The notes: generated by a model from the sequence alone, not told the origin. Shown: positions 25,959-34,458, numbered from the stretch's first letter. The stretch: 64,000 bases of DNA from Geodermatophilus tzadiensis (GCF_003002915.1 NZ_PVTG01000004.1:264312-328311), one strand, 5' to 3'. Made by a program: numbers and translations.

Positions 25959-26083
25959 GAGGACCTCCGAGGGGGGTGGAGCGGGACGGGTCGAGCGTTC
26001 GCCGTGCGGCGGGGCCGGGGCAGCAGGACAGCCCTCGACCCCGCCGAGGGCTGTCCCCGTGGTCGGTCCGGGTGTCGCGGCCG

Positions 26084-26590
26084 TCACGCCGGCCGCTCGG
26101 CGGGCGAGGAGCCGGCCGGCGCGACGTCGTCGTGCAGGAGGGCCATCCGGTCGAGGAACCAGAGCTTGCCGGCCGTCTGCACGCCGAGTCCGAACAGCAC
26201 CATCCAGCCGTTCCGCACGACCAGTCCCCGCACCACGAAGGGCACGCCCAGCGCGCTGACGGCGCCCAGCACGTTCGGCGCGGCCCGGTGCCGCGGCGGG
26301 ACCGGGACCGTCCTGCGCCGCGCCCAGTCGGTCTCGCCCAGCACCGCCCGGGACGCCCAGTGGTCCAGCGAGCGCGGCGGGGGGAACGCCCGCGGGTTGA
26401 CCGCGGTCCAGGCGCACACCGCGCCCACCGGCACGAGGCACCACCGGCCGATCCGGGTGCGCGACCAGATCGCGCCGACCAGCAGCGACGGGACGGGGAT
26501 GCGGGTGTAGACGCTCCACGGGTTCGCGTGGCGCTGCCAGGTGTCCTCGTCCAGGCCGAAGGCCCGGGCCATCGTCGCGTCCAGCGTCAT
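26084..26590 (-). CDS. DUF6653 family membrane protein
   Basis: A 168-residue protein. The hallmark order HANPWSVYTRIPVPSLLVGAIWSR, LVPVGAVCAWTAVNPRAFPPP, DHWASRAVLGE and PVPPRHRAAPN matches DUF6653 proteins of actinobacteria and haloarchaea as I recall them. Three to four short hydrophobic segments suggest membrane association. The ATG at 26590 has AGGAGGGC upstream. Function unknown. It lies 125 bp downstream of the CPBP gene start on the same strand. Confidence 0.72.
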   Translation of the reverse strand: MTLDATMARAFGLDEDTWQRHANPWSVYTRIPVPSLLVGAIWSRTRIGRWCLVPVGAVCAWTAVNPRAFPPPRSLDHWASRAVLGETDWARRRTVPVPPRHRAAPNVLGAVSALGVPFVVRGLVVRNGWMVLFGLGVQTAGKLWFLDRMALLHDDVAPAGSSPAERPA

Positions 26591-26807
26591 GTCGGTGCCC
26601 TCCTGTTCGGTGCCGCCGCGTCGGCGGCGGCTGCTCCGGCGACGGCCGGGCCGCGGGCGGTCGGGTGCGCGGTGCGGGACACGACGGCCTCCCGGGGACT
26701 CGGGTCGACGTCGCCGAGGCTCCTCGCCGGGCAGGTCCGCCCACCAGCGGGCTGACCCGGGTGTGCACCCAGGGCTGACCCGGTAGCGCCCGGTGCCCGC
26801 CGCCGGG

Positions 26808-28646
26808 TCAGGTGGCCGCGGCGGCCGCCCGGGTCGGGTCGGCCGCCGCGCGGGGGAGCGGGGCGGGCGCGCCCGCACCCGTCGCACCGATCGGCAGCTC
26901 GGCGATCAGCCGCGTCCCGCCGCCCGCCGGGCTGGTGAGGCGCAGCCGACCCCCCGCGGCCGCCAGGCGGTCGACGAGGCCGCGCAGCCCGCCCCCGTCG
27001 AGGTTCGCGCCGCCGACGCCGTCGTCGGCGATCTCGACGACGAGCACCCCGTCGGCGACCCGGACGTCGATGCGCACCTCCCCGGCCGCCGAGTGCTTCG
27101 CGGCGTTGGCCAGGCCCTCCGACACCACGAAGTAGGCGGCGTGCTCGAGGGCGGCGGGCAGCCGCCCGGGCGGTGCCGCGGTGACCACGGCCGGCACCGA
27201 CGAGCGCTCGGCGAGCGCGGTCAGGGCGGGGCCGAGCCCGCAGTCGGTCAGCAGCGCCGGGTAGATGCCGCGGGCGAGCTCGCGCAGCTCCTCCAGCGCC
27301 CCGGCCAGCTCGTCGGCGGTCTCGCGCAGCAGCGCGTCCACCTCGTCGAGCGCCCGGGAGGACAGCCGCCCCTGGGCCATCCTGAGCAGGAGGGCCACGT
27401 TCACGAGCCGCTGCTGGGCGCCGTCGTGCAGGTCGCGCTCGACGCGGCGGCGCGCGGCGTCGGCCGACTCGACGATGCGCGCCCGCGAGGCCTGCACCTC
27501 GCGCAGCCGGGCCCGCACCTCGGCGTGCAGCCGCTCGTTCTCCAGCGCCATCCCGGCGCCGGCCGCGACGGCCTCCACCAGCTCCGGCTCGCCCGCCAGC
27601 GCCGCGTCGTGGGTGAGCGCGGCGATCCGGGACCCGGCCCGCTCCAGGTACGTCACCGCCCGGCCGGGGCCGGGCGGCTCCACCGGGACCGGGTCGCCGG
27701 CGGCGTCGACGAACCTGCCGCGCTCGGACAGCCAGTAGGCGACCTGCACGGTCGGGTCGTGCAGCGTCGCCACGAGCACCTCGCGCAGCCGCTCGGACCC
27801 GGGCGGGCCCGCGCCCAGCTCGACGATCATCCGGCTCACCGCCGAGCGGTCCAGCCGGCTGCGGACCAGCCCGAACAGCAGGGCCAGCGGCCAGACGACC
27901 AGCACGACGCGGGCGGCCCAGGTGAACACCACCCGGACGTCGGGGTGGATGCCGACCACGAACGCGCTGCGCTGCGCCATCAGCGCGAGGACCACCAGCA
28001 CGCCGCCCAGCAGCCCGGGGCCGATGGCGCGCCGCTCAGCGGTGCCCGCCCGCCGCCACCGGCCCCACACGATCGCGAGGACCGCTCCGCACAGCGCCAG
28101 CACGACGACCTGGACCACGACGTCCACGGGGTCCGGGCTGCCCGCGGTGGCCGGCACGATCACCAGCCCGTTGGGCGGGAGCCCGGCCGGGGCGCCGCGC
28201 GTCGCGCCGAGCAGCAGGAACACCGCGTCCAGCGGCGTGGCGAGCAGGTAGCCGGCGACGACGGTCCCGCGCTGCAGGCGGGTCCCCGCGCGACCGGTGG
28301 GGAAGGTGACCAGCAGGTGGACGAAGACGCTCAGGTAGAGCGACCCCAGCAGCACCCCGACGGCGAAGCCGACGTCCGAGGCGACCGCCACGGCGAACCG
28401 GCCGAGCACGGCGAAGCCCAGCACGACCATCAGCGGGCCGGTGCGGTTGTCGGGGTGCCGCGACCAGGCGAGCAGCCCGATCCCGATGAAGGACCAGCCG
28501 ACGGCGAGGTTGAGCACGAGGGTCGGCGCCGCCAGCGCGGCCGGCACGTCGTACCCGCCCCAGAGGAGGGCCACCCCGGCGCCGGCGCCGGCGGCCAGCC
28601 CGGCAGCGGCGACCGCGGCCCGGCCCCGGCGGCCCGGCGGCCTCAC
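26808..28646 (-). CDS. Membrane sensor histidine kinase (HisKA_3/NarL-partner type)
   Basis: A 612-residue kinase. About eight membrane helices fill residues 8-270. A GAF-like segment lies at 280-375 and a helical linker at 375-400. The phospho-acceptor is His407 in RRRVERDLHDGAQQRL. The N box is SEGLANAAKHSAAGE and the G boxes are ADDGVGGANLDGGGLRGL and SPAGGGTRL. The GTG start overlaps the stop of the upstream REC-only regulator (GTGA). The ligand is unknown; the multi-helix N-terminus suggests a membrane or intramembrane stimulus. Confidence 0.88.
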   Translation of the reverse strand: MRPPGRRGRAAVAAAGLAAGAGAGVALLWGGYDVPAALAAPTLVLNLAVGWSFIGIGLLAWSRHPDNRTGPLMVVLGFAVLGRFAVAVASDVGFAVGVLLGSLYLSVFVHLLVTFPTGRAGTRLQRGTVVAGYLLATPLDAVFLLLGATRGAPAGLPPNGLVIVPATAGSPDPVDVVVQVVVLALCGAVLAIVWGRWRRAGTAERRAIGPGLLGGVLVVLALMAQRSAFVVGIHPDVRVVFTWAARVVLVVWPLALLFGLVRSRLDRSAVSRMIVELGAGPPGSERLREVLVATLHDPTVQVAYWLSERGRFVDAAGDPVPVEPPGPGRAVTYLERAGSRIAALTHDAALAGEPELVEAVAAGAGMALENERLHAEVRARLREVQASRARIVESADAARRRVERDLHDGAQQRLVNVALLLRMAQGRLSSRALDEVDALLRETADELAGALEELRELARGIYPALLTDCGLGPALTALAERSSVPAVVTAAPPGRLPAALEHAAYFVVSEGLANAAKHSAAGEVRIDVRVADGVLVVEIADDGVGGANLDGGGLRGLVDRLAAAGGRLRLTSPAGGGTRLIAELPIGATGAGAPAPLPRAAADPTRAAAAAT

Positions 28647-29014
28647 GACGCCGTCCGCCCGCCGGTCAGCAGCTGCCGCAGCAGCGCTCCGCTCAGCTCG
28701 GCCTTGGCGATGAACCCGCGGGTGCCGCTGCTCCCGACCCGCTGCCCGTAGTCGGCGCGCGACCGGCTGGACACCAGCACGACCTCCGGCGGGGAGGGCT
28801 GACCGGCCAGCGCCGCCGCGACGCCGAACCCGTCGACGTCGGGCAGCTGCACGTCGAGCAGCACCAGGTCGGGGCGCAGCTCCCCGGCCGCCTGCAGCGC
28901 GCCGCGGCCGTCCCCCGCCTCCCCGACGACGTCGAAGCCCTCGTCGACCAGCAGCCGGCGCGCGAGCGACCGGAACGACGGGTGGTCGTCGACGATGAGG
29001 ACCCGGATCGGCAC
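28643..29014 (-). CDS. Stand-alone receiver (REC) domain response regulator
   Basis: A 123-residue single-domain regulator. RVLIVDDHPSF gives the acidic pair (Asp9-Asp10), the phospho-acceptor is Asp54 in LLDVQLPDVDGFG, and a Lys in FIAKAELSGALL completes the site. No output domain follows, so it may act as a phosphate sink, a relay or a protein-interaction switch (CheY/DivK-like). It is translationally coupled to the histidine kinase. The GTG at 29014 lies almost directly on GAGGAG, so the true start or spacing is unusual; no better in-frame start is seen. Confidence 0.8.
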   Translation of the reverse strand: MPIRVLIVDDHPSFRSLARRLLVDEGFDVVGEAGDGRGALQAAGELRPDLVLLDVQLPDVDGFGVAAALAGQPSPPEVVLVSSRSRADYGQRVGSSGTRGFIAKAELSGALLRQLLTGGRTAS

Positions 29015-29122
29015 CTCCTCATGGTCGCGACGCGCCGGTCGCGGGGATACAGGGCCAGCCCCGTACCCGTCGCGGGACGCGGGCTCCTTGACAGCCCCCG
29101 CGAGCAGCTCGACGTTGTGCGC

Positions 29123-29800
29123 GTGTCGTCCACCCGGCCGGCCCCGGCGCCTGCCCTGCGGGTCGTCGTCGCCGACGACGCGGCACTGTTCCGGGAGGGC
29201 CTGTCCCGGCTGCTCGCCGAGGCGGGCTTCGCCGTCACGGCCGCCGTGGGGGACGCCGGCGCGCTGCTGGCCCACGTGGCCGCCGACCCCCCGGACGTCG
29301 CGCTCGTCGACATCCGCATGCCGCCCACGCACACGACCGAGGGCCTGGAGGCGGCGCGCACGCTGCGCGCCCGGCACCCGGGGACGGGGGTGCTGGTGCT
29401 GTCGGCGCACGTCGAGACCGGCTACGCGCTGCAGCTCATCGAGAACGGGGCGACCGGCGCGGGGTACCTGCTCAAGGAGCGGGTCGCCGACGTGACCGAG
29501 CTCAGCGACGCCGTCCGCCGGGTCGCCGCGGGTGGGCTGGTGGTCGACCCGGGCGTGGTCGCCACGCTCGTCGGCCGCCGCCGGGTGCACAGCCCCCTCG
29601 ACGCGCTGTCGGAGCGGGAGCGCGAGGTGCTCGCCGTGATGGCGGAGGGGCGCTCGAACCAGGCGATCGGGGAGCGGCTGTTCCTCAGCCCGAAGACGGT
29701 CGAGGCCTACGTGCGGTCGGTGTTCACCAAGCTGGGCCTGCACCAGGGGGTCGACGACAACCGGCGGGTGCTCGCGGTGCTGGCGTTCCTCCGGCGGTGA
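29123..29800 (+). CDS. NarL/LuxR-family response regulator
   Basis: A 225-residue regulator with a REC domain (RVVVADDAALFREG; Asp63 in LVDIRMPPTHTTEG; GAGYLLKERV) and a C-terminal LuxR helix-turn-helix (LSEREREVLAVMAEG..NQAIGERLFLSPKTVEAYVRSVFTKLGL). It is divergent from the REC-only/kinase operon, with 108 bp between. GTG codons at 29117 and 29123 are both possible starts; neither has a good ribosome binding site. It is the likely DNA-binding output of the neighbouring kinase, giving one kinase with two candidate receivers. Confidence 0.87.
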   Translation: MSSTRPAPAPALRVVVADDAALFREGLSRLLAEAGFAVTAAVGDAGALLAHVAADPPDVALVDIRMPPTHTTEGLEAARTLRARHPGTGVLVLSAHVETGYALQLIENGATGAGYLLKERVADVTELSDAVRRVAAGGLVVDPGVVATLVGRRRVHSPLDALSEREREVLAVMAEGRSNQAIGERLFLSPKTVEAYVRSVFTKLGLHQGVDDNRRVLAVLAFLRR

Positions 29801-30073
29801 GCGGGACGCCGACGGACCGGCGGGCCGCCACGACGGGGGGCGATCCTGCCCCGGTGCCGGGGTGGCCCGGTGCCCGCCGGCGCCGCCACGGGCACCGCGT
29901 CGTCCGTCGCCGCTCCCGAGGAGGTCCGGCACGGGCACGGAGGACGCCCCCGTGGACGTGGCGCCCTCCGCCCCCGGGTCGATCGAGGCGTCCACCGGCG
30001 CCGGGCACGTCACCGTCCGGCCCCGGTGCGGGAGCACGGCGGCGCCCCGTCGACGGCCCACCTGCGAGCGGGA

Positions 30074-30436
30074 TCAGGTCTTGGCGTAGGTCTCAGCGGT
30101 CTTGCTCTCGAACTCCAGCGCCACGACCGGCTCGTCGCCCACCACCCAGGCGTCGTGGCCCGGAGCGAGCCGGTAGCCGTCACCGGGGCCCAGGTCCGCC
30201 TCGGTGCCGTCGGTGGCGGCGATGTGGATCCTGCCCGACACCACGTACCCCAGGTGCGCGGCCTCGCAGTGCTCGGTGCCGGCGAGCGGCTTGATGCACT
30301 CCGACCACCGCCACCCCGGCTGCACGGTCAGCCGGGCGACGGTGGCGTCACCCAGGTGCACGACGTCGACGGCGGTCTTCTCCGGGGTCCGGGACTCGTC
30401 GGGGCGGTCCAGGCTCCTGGTCTCGATGCTGGCCAT
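30074..30436 (-). CDS. Cupin-domain protein
   Basis: A 120-residue single-domain cupin. The barrel reads VQPGWRWSECIKPLAGTEHCEAAHLGYVVSG (cupin motif 1 region) and ADLGPGDGYRLAPGHDAWVVGDEP (motif 2 region), with several His, Glu and Asp residues that could bind a metal. The ATG at 30436 has GGAGG seven bases upstream. It is the furthest downstream gene of the minus-strand group 30.1-32.6 kb, but 222 bp separate it from the DUF2652 gene, so joint transcription is uncertain. Confidence 0.75.
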   Translation of the reverse strand: MASIETRSLDRPDESRTPEKTAVDVVHLGDATVARLTVQPGWRWSECIKPLAGTEHCEAAHLGYVVSGRIHIAATDGTEADLGPGDGYRLAPGHDAWVVGDEPVVALEFESKTAETYAKT

Positions 30437-30658
30437 CGGGCGGTCCTCCATCCCGCCGGACGTGGGAGTGCCCATCCGGCGACCGGCCCGCGGTGCTGAC
30501 GGCCGGTCGAGCACACCCGCCCGTCGGGCGACGGTGTCCGGCTGAGCGCACTGTCCTCGGGCCCCGTGCGGGGGTCAACGGGCCGGCGCGCGTCCGGCCG
30601 ACGGCGCCCGTCCGAGGGACACGACGGCGGTGGGTCGGGGCCGGCCGGACCGTCGGGG

Positions 30659-31375
30659 TCAGCCGGCGGGGACGAGCTGCCGGGGACGCCGGCGGGGGAG
30701 CACGTGCGGGAGGCCGCGGCCGACCATGCCGAGCGTGCTGCCGAGGCGCTGGGGCCAGGAGGGGTCGGGCAGCGGGGCCGGCACGGCCATGTCCGCGACG
30801 TCCACGACGAACGTCTGCACCGCGCCGATGCCCTCGAGGTCCTGGGGGACCTCCCGCACCGGCAGCTCGGCGGCGGCGGTGCCCCCGCTGCGGAACAGGT
30901 CGTCGGAGACGAGCAGGTACTCCGGGACCTCGACGGGGTTCTTGAGCAGCCGGTGGACGTAGATGACGTCCAGGCCGACGAGCTTCTTCCGGCGCCGGAT
31001 CGTCTGGGTCGCGACCTCCCCGACGTGCGCGACGAACTTCAGCGTCAGGTCGCTGGTCCGCGTGCAGCTCCCGCACGGGCACATGTTGAGCTCGACGAAC
31101 CGGCGCTCCACGTGGAAGGCGCGGTGCATGGCGACGACGGCGCGGGTGGTGGCCGACAGCGTCGCCGGGCCGTCCAGCCCGTCGACGTCCCGGGAGAGGA
31201 ACGCCGCGTCGCCCTCGATCTCGATCAGGTCGAAGTCCCGTGCCGCACCGACGACCCGGTCGAGCATGCGCCGCGTGGCCGCCTCCGCGTGCCCGAGGAC
31301 GCTGCGGTGGTACTGCATGTACTGCGTGTACCCGCCGATGTCGGCGATCAGGAGCAGCGCACGCCGGGTCGCCAT
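30659..31375 (-). CDS. DUF2652 protein resembling class III nucleotide cyclases
   Basis: A 238-residue protein. LLLIADIGGYTQYM holds Asp12 and LIEIEGDAAFL holds Asp56; these match the two metal-binding Asp residues of class III adenylyl/guanylyl cyclases in motif and in spacing (44 residues). GLDVIYVHRLLKN (134-146) aligns with the cyclase segment GDxVNxAxRL: Asp136 and Arg142 are kept, but the transition-state Asn is Ile138. A Cys cluster MCPCGSC (98-104) is unusual. Catalysis is therefore possible but not assured. The gene lies 55 bp downstream of a PIG-L enzyme with a cyclic-nucleotide-binding domain, which makes a messenger role attractive. Confidence 0.75.
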   Translation of the reverse strand: MATRRALLLIADIGGYTQYMQYHRSVLGHAEAATRRMLDRVVGAARDFDLIEIEGDAAFLSRDVDGLDGPATLSATTRAVVAMHRAFHVERRFVELNMCPCGSCTRTSDLTLKFVAHVGEVATQTIRRRKKLVGLDVIYVHRLLKNPVEVPEYLLVSDDLFRSGGTAAAELPVREVPQDLEGIGAVQTFVVDVADMAVPAPLPDPSWPQRLGSTLGMVGRGLPHVLPRRRPRQLVPAG

Positions 31376-31430
31376 GCCGGACCCTAACAGCGCGTGCGGC
31401 CCCGACGGCGGCGTCGTCGCACGGCCCGGA

Positions 31431-32585
31431 CTAGTCGTCGAACAGGGAGGTCTTGAGCTCCCGCTCCGGCAGGACCTGGATGAAGTACTCGACGCCGAAC
31501 ATCTCCCGGAGGATCGACTCGGGGAACATCTCCGGGTCGATGGGGTACTGCGACCGGTGCGCGGCGGTGGCCCGGATCTTGTGGCCGACGAAGTCCGAGA
31601 CGTCGATGCACGTGCTCACCCGGGCGTCGATCCGGTCCCCCGAGGGGAGCGACCTGGTCCGCAGGTGGACCTGCTCCTCCCCTCCGCCGAGGACGGCGGG
31701 GTCGGTCGCCAGGAACGTCAGGCTCGTGACGTCGTCGACGGCGACGACGTGCGCGTTGCGCGGCCGGCCGGTGGCGATGCCCTGCTCCCCGACGAACTCC
31801 CCCGGGCCCGACCGGTCGACCACCCGGACCCGGCCGTCCTCGCCCTCCCGCCGGATCTCGACGGAACCGGACAGCAGGAAGTACATCGCGGTCGCGGCCT
31901 CGCCCTGCTCGATGAGGTAGGTGCCGGAGGGGAACCACTCGACGGTGACGAAGTCGGCCGCGTACCCGAGCGCCGTCGTCTCGCGCGAGAAGACGGACAG
32001 CGCGCGGACGAAGTCCCTCGTACCCGTGAAGCGGGTCGTCAGCTCGACGACCCAGGTGGCCAGCCGGTCGCGCAGCAGCATGCCGCTGCGCGGCAGGTGG
32101 CAGTGGAACAGCCGCACCGGCGTGGCCGGCCGCAGCTCCCGGCAGGCCGCGGTGACCGCCGCGCCGACGGCGACGTGGTCCGGGTGACCGGAGAACCCGT
32201 CCGGGCCGAACGTGACCACCACGTCGGGGTCGGCGTCCCGGATGAGGTCCCGTACCAGGTCCACCAGGACCGGGCCGTCGATGTCGGCGAGGCCGCCGTC
32301 CGGGTGGTCGAGACACCGTGCCGCGGTGAGCCCGAGTTCCGCTCCGGCCGCGGCGAGCTCCGCCTCGCGGACCGCCTCGAGGGTGGCCCGGGTCGCCACG
32401 CCGGCGTCCCGGATCTGGCCGGCCCCGCCCCGGGTCAGCGAGACCACGCGGACGTCGGCGCCGGCACCGGCGTACTTGGCGAAGGTGCCGCCGGCACAGA
32501 TGGTCTCGTCGTCGGGGTGGGCGAAGACGCCGAGCACGCGCGGACGCTGCCGACCGGGAGCCCGGACCAGGGGGTCGGGAGCCAT
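31431..32585 (-). CDS. PIG-L deacetylase with an inserted cyclic-nucleotide-binding (CRP-type) domain
   Basis: A 384-residue fusion. Residues 17-165 are the first part of a PIG-L (LmbE-like) zinc deacetylase: FAHPDDE (21-27) and GHPDH (133-137) supply metal ligands, and GGAGQIRD fits the family loop. Residues 206-305 are a CRP-type nucleotide-binding domain (FPSGTYLIEQGEAATAMYFLLSG; cassette GEFVGEQGIATGRPRNAHVVA). The PIG-L fold then resumes (FVGHKIRATAAHRSQYP), so the sensor domain is inserted within the enzyme. Known PIG-L enzymes deacetylate GlcNAc conjugates such as mycothiol precursors. Nucleotide control of the deacetylase is inferred. Divergent from an MFS-CRP fusion gene. Confidence 0.85.
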   Translation of the reverse strand: MAPDPLVRAPGRQRPRVLGVFAHPDDETICAGGTFAKYAGAGADVRVVSLTRGGAGQIRDAGVATRATLEAVREAELAAAGAELGLTAARCLDHPDGGLADIDGPVLVDLVRDLIRDADPDVVVTFGPDGFSGHPDHVAVGAAVTAACRELRPATPVRLFHCHLPRSGMLLRDRLATWVVELTTRFTGTRDFVRALSVFSRETTALGYAADFVTVEWFPSGTYLIEQGEAATAMYFLLSGSVEIRREGEDGRVRVVDRSGPGEFVGEQGIATGRPRNAHVVAVDDVTSLTFLATDPAVLGGGEEQVHLRTRSLPSGDRIDARVSTCIDVSDFVGHKIRATAAHRSQYPIDPEMFPESILREMFGVEYFIQVLPERELKTSLFDD

Positions 32586-32637
32586 GCACCACCGCCGACT
32601 CTGCTGCTCGGGGACGTGGCCGGGACCTGCGGACCGG

Positions 32638-32720
32638 CCTCCGGTCGGGGGCGCACCGTACCGGTCCCGGGAGGCGACGGGCCGGTCCGGTGCGCGGCCG
32701 GCTGCACCGCCTCCGGTCGG
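32638..32720. repeat. Direct repeat CCTCCGGTCGG in the divergent promoter region
   Basis: CCTCCGGTCGG occurs at 32638-32648 and 32710-32720 in the 184-bp gap between the PIG-L and MFS fusion genes. The first copy lies inside GACCGG-CCT-CCGGTC, a perfect six-base inverted pair. A shared operator is possible; such GC-rich motifs also arise by chance. Confidence 0.35.
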
Positions 32721-32756
32721 CGGCCGCGGCTCACCCGGGGACCGCGTCTGCGCTGC

Positions 32757-32762
32757 TAGCGT
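32757..32762 (+). promoter_or_regulatory. Candidate -10 box (TAGCGT) for leaderless MFS-CRP gene
   Basis: TAGCGT ends seven bases before the GTG at 32770. No ribosome binding site is present, so the transcript probably starts at or next to the start codon. Confidence 0.45.
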
Positions 32763-32769
32763 CCACGCC

Positions 32770-34458
32770 GTGCCCGGTGCCTACCGCGAGGCGTTGGCAT
32801 CGGTGACCCGCAACCGCAACCTCCGGCTCGCGCAGTCCTCGTCGTTCTCGGCGTGGACGGGCGAGTTCCTGTTCCTCACCGCGATGACGGTCTACGCCTT
32901 CGACACCGACGGGGCGGTCGGCGTCGGCGTGGTCGGGTTCCTGCGGGTGCTGCCGGCGACGGTCGCGCTGCCCTGGCTGGGCGCGCTGGCCGACCGGGTG
33001 CCGCGCCGCCGGCTGCTCGTGGGGACGTGCGGCCTCCGGGCGGCCACCGCCGCGGGAGCGGGGCTCGCGGCCGCCGCCGACCAGCCGACCGCGGTGTACG
33101 CGCTGCTCACCGTCTCCACGGTCTGCCACGCCGCCTACCGGCCGGTGCTCGGCGCGCTGCTCCCCACGCTGTGCACCACGCCGGAGGAGCTGGCCGGGGT
33201 GAACGCGGTCCGCGCCGTCCTCGACGGCCTGGCGGCGCTGGTCGGCCCGCTGCTCGCCGCCGCGCTGCTCGCGCAGGCCAGCCCGGCCGCCGCGTTCGCC
33301 GCGGTGGCCCTGCTCTCCGGCGTCGCGGGGGTGCTGGCGGCCGGGCTGCGCTACGAGTCGGGGCGACCGGCGGCCGGCGCGCCCGCCGAGCGGACCCGGG
33401 TGGTCGCGGACGTCGTCGACGGGCTGCGCGAGCTGCGCCGGCACCCCCGGGCCGCCGAGGTGATCGTCCTGGGGGGCGTGCAGTGCGTCGTCCGGGGCGC
33501 GCTGACGGTGCTGGCCGTGGTGGTCGCGGTGGACGTCACGGACCTGGGCCGCCCGGGCGTCGGGCTGCTGTGGGCGGCGTTCGGGGTGGGCGGCCTCGTG
33601 GCGGCGACGGCGTCGATCGGCGCCGCGGGCAGCGCCCGGCTGGGCACGCTGTTCGGCGCCGGGATCGCGCTGTGGGGGGTGCCGCTCGTCGTCGTCGGGC
33701 TGGTGACGAGCAGCTCCGTGGCGGTCGGCGCGTTCCTGGTCGTCGGCGCCGCCAACGCACTCGTCGACGTCACCGGGTTCACGCTGCTGCAGCGGCTCGT
33801 CCCCGACCGGACGCTGGCGCGGGTGCTGGCCCTGACCGAGGCGGTGTTCTCCCTGACGGTGGCGCTCGGCTCGCTGGTGGTCCCGCTCCTCGTCTCCGCG
33901 CTGGGCGACACCGGCGCCCTCGCCGTCACCGGCTGCCTCCTCCCGGTGGCGGTCGCCGCGCGGTGGGCGGCACTGCGGGCGATCGACGCGGACATCGGCA
34001 CGCGGCGCGACCGGATCCTGCTGCTGCGCCGGGTGGGCATGCTCCGGCTGCTGCCGGTGCCGGCCATCGAGGGCCTGGCGCTGCGGCTGCGCCGGATCCG
34101 TGTCCCGGCGCGGACCGACGTGTTCCGGGCGGGGGACCCCGGCGACGACTTCTACGTCGTGGAGTCCGGCTCCGTGGCCGTGGTCGCCGACGGGCGGGAG
34201 ATCCGCCGGTTGGGGCCCGGCGACGCGTTCGGCGAGATCGCGCTGCTGCGCTCGGTCCCGCGGACGGCGACCGTGCGCGCGCTCGTCGACACCGAGCTCG
34301 CCGCCCTGAGCGGTCCCCAGTTCGTCGCGGCGGTCACCGGCTTCTCCGCGACCTCCTCGACCGCCGAGCAGCTCGTCCGTGGGTACCTCACCGAGGACCT
34401 GCACCGGCACGCGGTCCCCCCGCGACCCGACCCCGACAGCAGTCCGGACCCCGCCTGA
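32770..34458 (+). CDS. MFS transporter with C-terminal cyclic-nucleotide-binding domain
   Basis: A 562-residue fusion. Residues 20-410 form a 12-helix MFS carrier (GFLRVLPATVALPWLGALADRVPRRRLLVG is the first loop region). Residues about 430-530 are a CRP/PKA-type nucleotide-binding domain: FRAGDPGDDFYVVESGSVAVV and the canonical phosphate-binding cassette FGEIALLRSVPRTATVRA, with the Glu and Arg that contact the ribose and cyclic phosphate. This cassette is more orthodox than the one in the neighbouring PIG-L protein. Substrate unknown. The two fused nucleotide-binding domains on divergent genes suggest a common ligand. Confidence 0.88.
   Translation: MPGAYREALASVTRNRNLRLAQSSSFSAWTGEFLFLTAMTVYAFDTDGAVGVGVVGFLRVLPATVALPWLGALADRVPRRRLLVGTCGLRAATAAGAGLAAAADQPTAVYALLTVSTVCHAAYRPVLGALLPTLCTTPEELAGVNAVRAVLDGLAALVGPLLAAALLAQASPAAAFAAVALLSGVAGVLAAGLRYESGRPAAGAPAERTRVVADVVDGLRELRRHPRAAEVIVLGGVQCVVRGALTVLAVVVAVDVTDLGRPGVGLLWAAFGVGGLVAATASIGAAGSARLGTLFGAGIALWGVPLVVVGLVTSSSVAVGAFLVVGAANALVDVTGFTLLQRLVPDRTLARVLALTEAVFSLTVALGSLVVPLLVSALGDTGALAVTGCLLPVAVAARWAALRAIDADIGTRRDRILLLRRVGMLRLLPVPAIEGLALRLRRIRVPARTDVFRAGDPGDDFYVVESGSVAVVADGREIRRLGPGDAFGEIALLRSVPRTATVRALVDTELAALSGPQFVAAVTGFSATSSTAEQLVRGYLTEDLHRHAVPPRPDPDSSPDPA

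Noticed and set aside
29801..30073. Possible small plus-strand gene (29862-30089)
   Set aside because: Pro/Arg-rich translation, no ribosome binding site, overlaps the end of the cupin gene; looks like ordinary intergenic sequence.
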